From: Rusavskia elegans
Taxonomy: Eukaryota > Ascomycota > Lecanoromycetes > Teloschistales > Teloschistaceae
Length of the DNA: 64,000 nt
Direction: 5' to 3'
Assembly: GCA_011316305.1 (NCBI GenBank)
Contig: SAUG01000073.1
Coordinates: forward strand, 1 to 64,000
Made by a program: the position numbers and the translations under genes
Notes under the pieces: generated by a model
Seen by the model: only the letters and a program-made list of their open reading frames with translations
Database searches by the model: none
Told to the model about the DNA's origin: nothing
In this document: positions 22,183-32,335 of the stretch, in pieces
Position numbering within the stretch: the first letter of the stretch is position 1
How the letters are laid out: every line of letters starts with the position of its first letter

Positions 22183-23481
22183 TTATAGTAAATTGCTCTC
22201 TTCTAGTTTCAAAAGAAACCGATTGTAGGCGATATCAAACCGACTTGGTTGTTGGACGTAGATATTACGGGTGTTCTTCATCTCGTTTTCGAGATCTCCG
22301 ACTTTGAGATGCTCGTAACGCTGCGGGTAAGCGGCGGGATCAAGTAGGTCGCACCTGATCCGGAAGACTTCGTTGTCTTTAACGCGCAGTTGGATGCAGA
22401 GAGCGTTGGTATGGTTGGGATCTTGAGGAACGATGGAATCATAAGATCTACCGCAATTGAGGTAAATAGGGATGCTGCCTTTTTCTGGCAGATGGTCTGG
22501 GACGGGAAATTCCAGTCCGATGTTGGACATGGCGAAACGGCGCCTTGGCTGCTCGAAAATAACCAACGTTCCCGAATCCGCAAAGCAGGTTGGATTGGGG
22601 GCCAGCATTCCAGACACAGGCGCGTCGGATGTCCAAGCGAACAGGGACTCATCGGAAGACTTTCTCATGATTTCAATCTGAAGGCGCTGGAAAGCATTGG
22701 TAGCTCCCTCTCCGTATAATAGAGGCATAGCAACATCGAATAGCCCCAACAGGCAGTATGCGATATCTTCTTCCCTGCTGGTGACACGGTTTGCCGCAAA
22801 GCTCATCCTGGTGGCAATACTAATCTCGAGCCTTCGAAATAGCATATAGCCTTCAGGTATCTTTGTGGCGGCCGATATAGCCAGACGAAGATCCAGTTTA
22901 GTACCCATCTCATTCCATTCGGCGTCGAAGAAAACGTGAGACATGGGTGCAAGTAACTCCTGCAAAGTCCATCCCCTCGTAAACCAAACACAATTCCCAA
23001 ACCTTCGCATGAGGTCTGGTTGCCGGTTAAACCAGTGGGCCATACGTGTCATCGATTTCCCTCCCTCCTCAACAGATTCGAATGGTCCTCGCGTGCCATG
23101 CTTGAGGACCGTGCTTAGCAAGAAGCTCGATTTCTCCGAAAGTTCTGCCGGCGAGAAGTGGAAATCGCTCAGATATACGTAACACACCTCTGAACGCTGA
23201 TACCATTTGTACATGGAGTTGATGGCCTCGGAGAGCTCCGCGCTACTCCGCTTGTCGATGCAGCACGTGTCGATCCATACCCATTGCCAGCCGTCTGATG
23301 CCGCTTGTCGGCATTATCGCTCGATCTTCCTCAATGCTGGTCCAGCCGGGGCGGTGCGTTTTCGTACTTCCTTAAACCCTATTTCCCTCGCTCCCCAGCG
23401 GTGAGATAGGATGGCATACTTCGGTATATCAGAATCGAAGAATTCCGCAAAGTCGAGAGATCTGGTGTTGAGGAGACGCAT
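22183..23481 (-). pseudogene. HET-domain (heterokaryon incompatibility) protein with one in-frame stop
   Basis: The frame starts MRLLNTRSLDFAEFF, followed by the classic HET block YAILSHRWG, then GWQWVWIDTCCIDK, RSSAELSEAINSM and CYVYLSDF. The next region has FTRGWTLQELLAP, a further HET signature, and VTSREEDIAYCLLGLFDV. The C-terminal part (GEGATNAFQRLQIEIMRKSSDESLFAW) is that of HET-E-like proteins. A single TAA at 23314-23316 interrupts the otherwise open 430-codon frame at KIER-stop-CRQAASDG; no splice sites bracket it. The change fits a one-base nonsense mutation. HET proteins trigger cell death after fusion of unlike strains and are polymorphic, so this may be a null allele. No C-terminal repeat domain is present. 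Confidence 0.85.
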
Positions 23482-24115
23482 TTCGTCGCTTGTGTTGTAT
23501 CTTGGTCATGTGCAATGACCGATTTTTCAGTTGGTGACGATACGGACCGTGAGCGAGAAGCAGATAGTGCTATACAAACAGAAATCAGGAATCAGAAAGA
23601 TGAAGATGTAGAAGCGCTCGTGGACGTGAGATAGGATTGGGGATTGTACTTGATTTGCTGGATACAGCAATTCCAACTCCGTGGACGAACTTTCCGAATG
23701 TTACTATTCGAACAAATCTGAGCGTGACTGTTCCGTGCCACGACAAACAATATATCGGGACAGCGTCAATTAAGGAATCAAGAACCCATGCGTATATTGT
23801 AAACTGGAAGGAAGATCGATGTTGCGGATTACTCGAGTACCATATTCTAGGCAAACATAAGCACTAACCAAGAAGAACTTAGTCTTGATGCCAAGCCAAG
23901 CCTCCAAGGTGACGTCAGAACTCAGAAGATGAATCCTCGATTATTGTTACGTCATTCTACATATGTTGTGTTTCCTCTGTGGGAAGGAGTTCCTTGAAAG
24001 CGATTTGAACTGAAGCAATCTGGGTTTCGAGAACCAAGACGGTGAGATTTGATGGAAAGTCGTAAGGGATACTCTAATCACTTCACCTGTTTTACACAGT
24101 CACGACAAGAATCTC
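23482..24115. other. Intergenic, no gene seen
   Basis: No supported coding region. Confidence 0.4.
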
Positions 24116-24262
24116 GATGGCACGTTTGATTGCATCCTATATTGTGGGCATTCAATGGGGCAGGCTATTCTTTGGAGACTTGGCCAAGAACTTCGAAGAT
24201 TGTTTCCACAACGAGATTGGTTCGTGGCCGATCACGGTGGGCAGAAACATTGTGCTCGCTGA
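24116..24262 (+). pseudogene. Possible serine-esterase fragment (GHSMG)
   Basis: A short frame reads DGTFDCILYCGHSMGQAILW, then LGQELRRLFPQRDWFV, and ends at TGA 24260-24262. GHSMG preceded by a hydrophobic strand is the nucleophile elbow of alpha/beta-hydrolases, including esterase domains often linked to HET/NLR genes. Nothing else of such a protein could be assembled, so this is at most a relic. Confidence 0.2.
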
Positions 24263-24985
24263 TCCTAGGGCACTCTTCTGCGAATCTGGAGTATTGGGAA
24301 TGCGGAAGCATCTAAATGGGGCATGATGCGATGCCATATGGAGTATGGCACCTGGTTAATTGTCCTTACCGAGGACTCCGGCTGTTGCAGCAACTCAAGC
24401 TACTGTGCAAGCCGATACACCGATTTGAAGATAATTCCTTGCCAAAAACCATCTGCCGAAGGATTGCATCACGATGGCTCGCGAGGCTCCGAAAACATCG
24501 TCTACTCAATTCGATCCTTTCGAGCCTGCATCATGATCACTACTAATGGGATCGGTACTACTACAATGTATAGTGACGTGTCAGCCTAGCTGAAGCTGAT
24601 TGTATAGAATAAAAAATCTGATTCAGCTGCCAAGCTACTATAGCAAGTCTATCAAGTTAACCAATTTATCCTTTATAGTAACTGGATCTGCACAGGCCAT
24701 GCACTAAAGCCTATTAAGAAAACCGCTATGCCTATAAGGCAATCTGATCCTTGAGTCTTAACATATTCTCAGTTGCTTCATACCATCTGCTATGGGCCAT
24801 GCATGCCGGCATGGCATCTCCCGAGATAAGCGAGATAGATAACAGAGGGGTGTGAGGATATAGGAAAGCCAGTATCAGCTTTTCCGTGATTTGATATCAA
24901 TGGATCTACTGGAAATCGACGAACGGTAATCTGATTTCCCGCTGGATGAGTCTCATGATCCGAAGGACCTGTATATACCGCATCA
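24263..24985. other. Intergenic, no gene seen
   Basis: No supported coding region. Confidence 0.4.
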
Positions 24986-25252
24986 GTGTTCAATATCCAG
25001 AGGAGGGAGAACATTGGATACATACCTTTTCGTCGTCAAAGCTCCTGCCCACAAAATAGGACTACAGTCTTCTCGACTATCTCGGAGGCGTATAAACGGA
25101 TTCTCTCTCTCATCTGGCACCACACCAGCATGTATGACTTCGCCGGGGCACGGCTCGTCGATCTCCCTGTCGAGGAAAAAGGACTTGACTCAAAAGCGAA
25201 GGAGGCGTTGAGGGAATTGTTGATGGCGAGGAAGGAGCTTGAGGGGGCGTAG
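24986..25252 (+). CDS. Possible exon of an uncharacterised gene
   Basis: The frame contains AYKRILSLIWHHTSMYDFAG, then ARLVDLPVEEKGLDSKAKEA and a charged helix RELLMARKELEGA. A GTAGGT donor sits at the end and a GCGCAG acceptor about 50 nt downstream, so splicing is plausible, but the next exon is short in every phase. No family is recognised. The following kilobase is purine-rich, and the long proline-rich frames on its opposite strand look like composition artefacts. Confidence 0.3.
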   Translation: MFNIQRRENIGYIPFRRQSSCPQNRTTVFSTISEAYKRILSLIWHHTSMYDFAGARLVDLPVEEKGLDSKAKEALRELLMARKELEGA

Positions 25253-26136
25253 GTGAAGACATTGGCAAGGGAAAATGCGTTGGGATTTTTGCGCAGGTTG
25301 CAGGGAGGGAGGAGGAAGTAAGGAGGGCGAAGAGGGGGATTTGGGGTGGTAGGGAGGATTTGCCAGAAGGAGCGGGGGAGGGGATACGAGTGGGCTTGTG
25401 AGGAGGCGGGGGAAGGGAGGGGGTATGGTATAGATGTGGAGGTTGAGAAAGGGAGAGGGGAGGATTTGGAAGGTGAAATGCTAAGAAGTGGCGGGTTTGA
25501 TGCCAGCGGGTTGGGCGCCCGAAGTTCAAATGACATGGGGAAGGAAAGCGGGAATGAGAAATCTGAACCTGATTGGGCAGGGGTAGAAATTTCTCAAGAT
25601 CAGGAGTGCGGGTGGAAGGGAAAGGGAAAAGCGGAGAAGTGAAGGCTGAAGGCCAGAAAGATGTTGCTTGGGCGTTGCGAAGTTCGGAGTTATTACTGTC
25701 GGCTGATGAGTCGATGGAAGGAGAAAGGCGGATTTGTACAACCCTAAACTCAATCGTCCAAGGCCAGCAATGAGCATGGAGTCGTCATTCGAACACCATT
25801 CTCTTCTAATATCACCATCGACTCTCATCAAACCTATGGTCTTAGGGTGAATCCTTCGCCATCTGGCTCGCCATCCACTCAGTCTGTTCTTCCTCCTGCC
25901 ATTCATCCACATTCCAGTCTGTCTCTATCAGTCTTAAGTCTTTTCGATCCAGCAAGAGAGCTTCCTACCCGATTCCAGCACGTCACAAGTGCCCATCTCC
26001 TTGGCATCAGGGTGGCTACATCTGCGTTCCTGAACTGCTCTTGTTTTCTTCGTCTCGGCTCGATCCTGGTCCCGGAAAGATGTTTCGTAGTGTACTTCCT
26101 GTGTCCCGTCTCCTTCTGTAGAGACAGCTTCGTGGG

Positions 26137-26364
26137 TCAAACACCAGTCGAAGTGCCCAAGGATAAAGCAACGTTTGGACAGAGTCTCGTTGCAATACTC
26201 AGAAGGGCTGCAAGATTAGATCTTAGCTTGGGAGAATCGAGAATGAACCGAGTTATATACCATCGTCGCGTGCCGGCCACATCATCGATATCGTCAAGGG
26301 CTTGATGCATACGCTCTCTCCGCTCACGATGCTCTTCTGCCAACTGATCCTTGATATCCGACAT
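26137..26364 (-). CDS. Possible first exon of a small uncharacterised gene
   Basis: On the minus strand MSDIKDQLAEEHRERRERMH begins a charged helical N-terminus followed by QALDDIDDVAGT. A GTATAT donor lies shortly after, and coding-like sequence (THEAVSTEGDGTQEVHYETS) is found downstream at about 26060-26140. No family is recognised and exon phases were not resolved. Confidence 0.3.
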   Translation of the reverse strand: MSDIKDQLAEEHRERRERMHQALDDIDDVAGTRRWYITRFILDSPKLRSNLAALLSIATRLCPNVALSLGTSTGV

Positions 26365-26735
26365 CGTTGGGGAAGAAATTGTAAGATTTCGATGGCTTGT
26401 CTATGTAAGGCCGATAGAAGATGCTTTTGGAACTATGAATAAGTGACCTAGTTTCTTCTCTTGAACCGCCCCCGCCTCTACCCCGCTTTCGGGTAGTTCT
26501 CAGACCCGAACGTGCTATGCCACGGGCTCAGAAGGCAGACGCAAGATAATTCGCTAGCCTAAAGACGCTGGCCAACATGCAGATTTCTTGCAGGCTTCTG
26601 TACCAATAGAAGATTAGATCGCGACACCACGAGATATCTTGGCTTGTAAATTTGTAGCATTGATCATGAGTGGAAAAGTCCATGATACTTCATTCGGGAG
26701 CGAGGCTTCGTACAGATCGACGGGAGATTATCATT

Positions 26736-26794
26736 GGGTCTCGCTATAAATACACCCTTCGCCGCCATACACCCTGGAGCGCGCGGCACCGTTC
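26736..26794 (+). repeat. 59-bp flank repeat, uninterrupted copy (empty site)
   Basis: GC-rich sequence from GGGTCTCGCTATAAATACAC to GCGCGGCACCGTTC. The same 59 bp recurs in inverted orientation on the other side of the LTR element (31759-31783 plus 32234-32267), where it is split by a miniature transposon. This copy is therefore the matching empty site. Confidence 0.8.
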
Positions 26795-26916
26795 GAGACC
26801 CGTATAAGCCGATACTTCTTCTAGTATGGCTACCCCGCCTAAATACAAGTAGCTGTATATATTACATGTGGATATCTATATCCTCTCTATATTCAATATC
26901 GCTGCCCTCGCCTTTA

Positions 26917-27327
26917 TATAACGTCCCTGTGCGTCAAAGAGCGTTGCGTTCGAGCTTAGCTATAGCCGTAGGCGTAGTCCGAACTATCGAATAGTAAAAA
27001 AATCCTAGTATAGGTTTTTATAACTAATCCCGTATAGCCGCGAAGGTACGGTTATAATATTATAAAGCGTCTATATTACGGAAGTAATTAATAAAAAATA
27101 GTAGAGACGTATTTAATAATTATATTAACAACTAATAAGAAAAGCTATTTAATAGGAGTAAAGGAGCGATATATATAGTAAAAATAGCCGATAGTACCGA
27201 TAGATAGCTATCTACTAAAAAACCTATTATTAAAGTCGGCTATATTAGCTATAGGCGGCTATAAATAATTAGGTTTACTTATCTAATTAATTTTGTAATA
27301 CGTTTCTATAGAGTTATAGATATAATA
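26917..27327 (-). repeat. LTR (3' LTR of the 4.4-kb element)
   Basis: 411 bp, starting TATAACGTCC and ending GATATAATA. It aligns end to end with 30892-31302 with differences that are nearly all transitions. The left end of this copy is less mutated than the rest. Confidence 0.85.
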
Positions 27328-28453
27328 TAGCCTTTCCTATAACGTTTTCCTAAATTTCTTTAAAGCTTCCTAAGTTTTTTTAAAGTATTTCCTCGGTTTC
27401 TAAATATTTTCTTTATTAGAAAACTCTTTCTATTTAATTAGAAATTTATCTATCGCTTTCTTTTCTTCTAGAATCTTTTCTATTTTATATTTTTCTCTTA
27501 TCTAATAGTACTAGTCCTTTACTAATAGTATCCTATTAGGTACTTTTTTAAAAAATTCTATATAGAACTTCGGGAATATTTCTATTACTAATGGCCTAAA
27601 ATATACCGTTATTCCTTTAATATTTTAGATCTCGAAAGCTCCTATATATAACCTATCTAATTTTTTATCTATAAGATTTTTAATTAATAGAAATATTTTA
27701 TCTCCTTTTTTAATATTATAATTCCTTTTTAATTTATTAACTTTTTATTTTACTTTTTTTTTAGCTTTCTAGATTCTTATTTTAACTTTATTCTAATTTT
27801 CTTTTATCTTATTAATAAATATTTATACTACTAGGTTATTTATTCTATTTATTATTTTATACTTTAGCTTTCTATTATATAGAAGCTCGTTTAGCGTTAT
27901 TTTAATATCTTTATTATAAGACGAGTTAATTACTATCTAGGCGGTCGGTAGGAATTAGATTTAATCTTTTTCTTTTTCTAAATAATATATCCGTAGATAT
28001 AATTTTAGAATTTAGTTTATTCTTTCTATTTAACCGTCGGTCTATAGATAAAACGATATTAATATTATCTATTTAATTTCTACTATTTCCGTTAATCCTA
28101 TTATAAACTTAGAAATAAATAGTTTATCCCGATCTAATATAATTTTTTCTACGATATTATTTTTATAAAAAACCGTTTTTAATAATAGGAACGCTAGCTA
28201 TTCTGCTATTATTATTATTATATATTTTATAAATCTATCTATAGTGATTACTATTATATTATATAATAAATATATATAATAATCGATAGATTCCGGAAAT
28301 TCTATAATAAAATTTATTATAATATATTAATAACGGTATTCCGGCGTTTATATAAAATAAAGTTTACTAATAGATTTTTATTTACTCTTTTTTAATATTA
28401 AATATTCAGAATAGTTTTTTATATCCTTTTTAATATATTTCTTAAATACTAAT

Positions 28454-28882
28454 TTTATATATACGATTAATCATTCGGATTTTGATTTTAGTCTTTTACG
28501 AATCTAACGCTAGAGGCGCTAATTCGATCAGATTACGTAATTATTTAGTATTTAAATATTTTATCGAAAACTCGAATTAAAGATTCCCGAAGGAACTAGA
28601 TCTAGACTAAAATCTAGAGGGAAACCGTAATCTATTTAGTCTTATTAATTAATTTAATTAAGTTCGATTAATCAGGCTAGGCCGAGATAATCTACTAACT
28701 AGGCCCTCTATATTTAAACTCTATAAAAATCGACTTTAGTCGATAGAAAAAACTTAAATATTAGTTAACCTTCGAGGGATTCGAACCCCCGACCCGCTAG
28801 ATTAACTCCGCTAACTCCGAGATAGAACGCGGATCCGTTAGGCTTCTAAGTCACGCAGCGTTACTATTGCGCTACCCAGGCC
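28454..28882 (-). mobile_element. tRNA-headed SINE inserted in the LTR element
   Basis: Read on the minus strand, this 429-bp element begins with a tRNA-like head. It has an A-box-like region (TAGCGCAATAGTAACGC) and a perfect B box GGTTCGAATCC within GGGGGTTCGAATCCC. A body of about 310 bp follows. It is bounded by a 13-bp duplication CTTAAATACTAAT at 28441-28453 and 28883-28895. Pol III-type heads and target duplications of this length are typical of SINEs. Three more copies or fragments are in the window. Confidence 0.85.
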
Positions 28883-30891
28883 CTTAAATACTAATATATA
28901 AATTTCATTTAAATCCTTTTTAGAATTTTTATTATTTTCTAATACCCCGCTATCTTAGGATTATATATTTATCGGATAATATCGATTATTTCTTTTAATA
29001 TTTCCGCTCTTTCTAGAACCTTCCCGTTTTTTTTTTAATAATAGTCTACTTATTTTTTCTATAGCTTTATAGTCTATTCTTCGATTTAAGATATCTACTA
29101 CCGTATTATCTATTCCTTTAATATAGTATATTTCGAAATTATAATATATAATTTCTTCTAACTATTTTATTTATTTCTAGTTAAATTTTTTATCGATTAA
29201 AAATAATAGAAGATTTTTATAGTTAATATAGATTATTACGATTTTCGATATTCTAGTTATATATATTTTCTAATATATAAAGTTTATAATAATCGCTAAT
29301 ATTTTTTTATCTATTATTATATAATTAATTTCTGCTAGTATAAATTTCTTAAAATAATATTCTAGTAGTTTACTTTTTTATACTATATATAAATCTAAAG
29401 TTCTATCTAATATACTTATATATCGTTTAATTTATTCTTCCGGATTAAATATATCTAATACTTTTTTATTCGCGAAACTCTATTTAAATTTTTTAAATAT
29501 TTCGTTTTTTATTTATATCTATCTAAACGTTATATTATTTTATAAAAAATCCGTTAAAAGGATAGTTTTCTTTATATATCTTTCTATTATATTTTAGTAG
29601 AATCCAGTAAATTCTAGGAAGTTTTATATATCTTTTTTATTTTTTAAAACTAGCTATTTTTTAATTATTTAGAGTTTATTAACTTTTATAATAATACTTT
29701 TCGGTCTGATTATATATCCTAGAAATATAACTTTTTATTTAAAAAATTCTAATTTTTCTTTTTTAATATTAAAGTTATTTTTTCGGAATTTTTATAATAC
29801 TTTATAAATATATTAACTATATTTTTTCTTTATTTCGGAAAATATTAGTACGTTATCTATATAAACTATAATAAAAATATCTTAATAGTTATATAATACT
29901 TTATTTACTACTTTTTATAAAATCGCGGGAGTATTTATTAATCTAAAAAGTATTTAAATAGTTTATACTTTATTTTAAATATTGTTTTCTATTTATCTCC
30001 TTTTTTAATTTATAATAAATTATAGGTATCTTTTAAATTAAATTTTATAAACTATTTAGCTCTTTTAATTCTATTTTTAAAATCTATTAGAAAAGGTAAA
30101 AGATATTTATCCTTTTATATTACTATATTAAATCGCCTAAAATTAATATAAAATTAAAAGTTTCTATTTTTTTTCGGAATAAATATTATAGGCTACCCTA
30201 TTTTTAATTTTAAAAAGTATATATATCTTCGTTTAAAGTTATAGTTAATATACTATCGTAGTTTTTTCGATTATTTATTATTTAGTCTGTAAATTAGCCT
30301 AGCTTTTAGTTTATTAGAGTCTATAATAATAATTTCGTAATCTTTCTAAATATAAGCCGGTAAAAATAGCTTTCCTTCCTATTTTTTTAGTATATTCTAG
30401 AAATCTTTAAATATTTCTATAATTTTATCTATAGTAGCTGTTTTCTTTTTAGTCTACTATTTCCGAATAAAGATATTATATACCTTTTTTATCTCGGCTA
30501 ACCTCTTAGATATATTAAGTAGATAGTTTCCTATTTTTACTTATATCGTTTTCTAAACGATCTCTAGATTCTATAATATAAACTATAGAATATCTAAATA
30601 GATATCTCTTTATATTTTTATAATATCGAAAATAAATCTTTTTTTATATCTATTATTTCGTATCTATAGGAAATTAGTTAAATATTTAATTTTAATAAAC
30701 TTTATTATCCGAATAGTCTTTAAAAAATAAAGTTCGGATTTTCTAATTAAAAGAATATTAAACCTTTTTATATATTCTTATAATATAATATTTCGAATAG
30801 TTTCTAAATTAATTAAAGCTTCTATAGGTTATTTTCGTAATATTAGCTAGATAAAAATCCGAGTTTTATTTATTTTCCGAAATTATTAAAG

Positions 30892-31302
30892 TATAACATT
30901 TCTATATATTAAAGGATATTACGTTTTAGCCTAGCTATAGCTATAGATATAGTCCGAACTACTAGATAGTAAAAGTATTCTAGTATAGATTATTATAACT
31001 AATTTCGTATAGCCGCGAAGATACGATTATAATATTATAAGGCGTTTATATTATAGAGGTAATTAATAGAAAATAATAGAAATATATTTAATAATTATAT
31101 TAATAACTAATATAAGAAACTATCTAATAGAAATAAAAAAGTAATATATATAATAAAAGTAGCCGATAATATCGATAGATAGCCGTCTATTAAAAAACCT
31201 ATTATAAAGGTCGGCTATATCGGCTATAGGCGGCTATAGATAATTAGGCTCGTTTATCTAGCTAATTTTCCAGCGCGCTTCTGTGGAATCGTGGACGTAA
31301 TA
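30892..31302 (-). repeat. LTR (5' LTR of the 4.4-kb element)
   Basis: 411 bp, partner of 26917-27327. The final 50 bp on the right (through CAGCGCGCTTCTGTGGAATC) are much less RIP-affected than the other copy. Confidence 0.85.
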
Positions 31303-31758
31303 CCTTATCGTCGCCGGCGCCCAATTCTCCTATAATAGAAAACTATTGAGAAACTTGATAGAATCGTATAGCGGCGGCGGCGGCGGCGATATCGGTGGTA
31401 GAATTTAACGAACGAGCAATTTAGAATCTGATAAATATAAAATAAACTCGATAATATTATTTAAATTTGTATAAAAAGTTAAATTGAATATACGTATTTA
31501 ACCTATATTCAATTAGATAAAAGATTTCTCCGAGGATTTTTAGTAATAAAAATTAAGATATTTTCCACGATCGAGGCGAATATCGATTAAAGGGCCTTGC
31601 TTAATATATACGGCTCGTATCCACTAAATCTTTTCAGATCTGATTCGTTATATATAAATTATTTAAACGTAATCGTTATAGCTTTTTATATAGCGTTGTG
31701 GTTGTATAATGTAGGATCAAAATGGATTGTTAAAAAAGAGAGATCTCGGTGGGGGGCG
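31303..31758. other. Intergenic/AT-rich transition
   Basis: No gene seen. It contains a short GCG/GGC trinucleotide run at about 31371-31388. Confidence 0.45.
31371..31388 (+). repeat. GCG trinucleotide microsatellite
   Basis: Six uninterrupted GCG units in a non-coding, otherwise AT-rich stretch. Confidence 0.9.
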
Positions 31759-32267
31759 GAACGGTGCCGCGCGCTTCAGGGTGTAAGGTCTTGCGAAAAG
31801 ATTGCAAAGCCAAGAAACTTGGCCTGCGAGATATCCGACATCCACCCACCTGCTTTATATACAAAATGCGTCGATTATCCCCAGTACCAGGTCTCTGTAT
31901 CGGCGATATTGACTCAATTCGGTATATTTGAAGCTTCAAATCGCGAGTTCTACAGCTAAGAATCAAAGGGGTCTCCAGGGCTCGCTTTTGGCTGCGAGTA
32001 TTACGGGAAGGTATAATAGCAGAATAAAATACTAAGAACCGTAACGTCAAAAGCGATATTGAGCTTTAAAATATCCTTACTAGGAATCGTCTGATGTCGA
32101 AGGTAAATAAGGTACAAATGGAACTGGGGATAGCTGGGCAAGCTGGGGCAGTTTGTATGTAAAACAGGTAGGGTTGTGCCGAAAATCCCCCAAGCTAAAA
32201 GTCTTGGTTTTGCAATCTTTTCGCAAGACCTAATATGGCGGCGAAGGGTGCATTTTTAGCGAGACCC
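31759..32267 (-). repeat. 59-bp flank repeat, inverted copy split by a miniature transposon
   Basis: The inverted copy consists of 31759-31783 and 32234-32267. Together they equal the 59 bp at 26736-26794. The intervening TA...TA block is the insertion. Confidence 0.8.
31786..32233. mobile_element. TA-target miniature inverted-repeat element (Tc1/mariner-like, non-autonomous), 448 bp
   Basis: Terminal inverted repeats of about 30 bp (AGGTCTTGCGAAAAGATTGC on the left, its complement on the right) are flanked by TA on both sides. The intact copy of the flank at 26736-26794 has a single TA at this point, so a TA dinucleotide was duplicated on insertion, as Tc1/mariner transposases do. There is no transposase, and the ORFs crossing it are spurious. 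Confidence 0.85.
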
Positions 32268-32335
32268 TTATCATTGTCTCCAAAGCAACTTTCGACGTAG
32301 ATGTCTCCCAAAATCTCAATCTCGATACCCTTGCT

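Larger units (their letters stand above)
26917..31302 (-). mobile_element. RIP-degraded LTR retrotransposon (4.4 kb)
   Basis: Two 411-bp direct repeats bound a very AT-rich 3.6-kb interior full of stops in all frames. Reverse-strand sequence at about 29849-29866 still reads VYIDN-VLIF, the reverse-transcriptase YxDD box with D-to-N as expected from RIP. The coding strand is therefore minus and the 5' LTR is the right one. Order and length suggest a Ty3/gypsy-like or short element, but this was not proven. The right flank begins CCTTA and the left flank ends CCTTT/A, a possible 5-bp target duplication. No protein-coding capacity remains. A SINE sits inside. Confidence 0.85.

Noticed and set aside
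25036..25642. Proline/serine-rich minus-strand and Gly-rich plus-strand ORFs
   Set aside because: Strong purine skew over about 500 bp opens several frames at once; there is no domain or splice logic.
31597..32050. ORFs of 60-120 codons on both strands
   Set aside because: They run across the boundary of the 448-bp miniature element and have no coding features.
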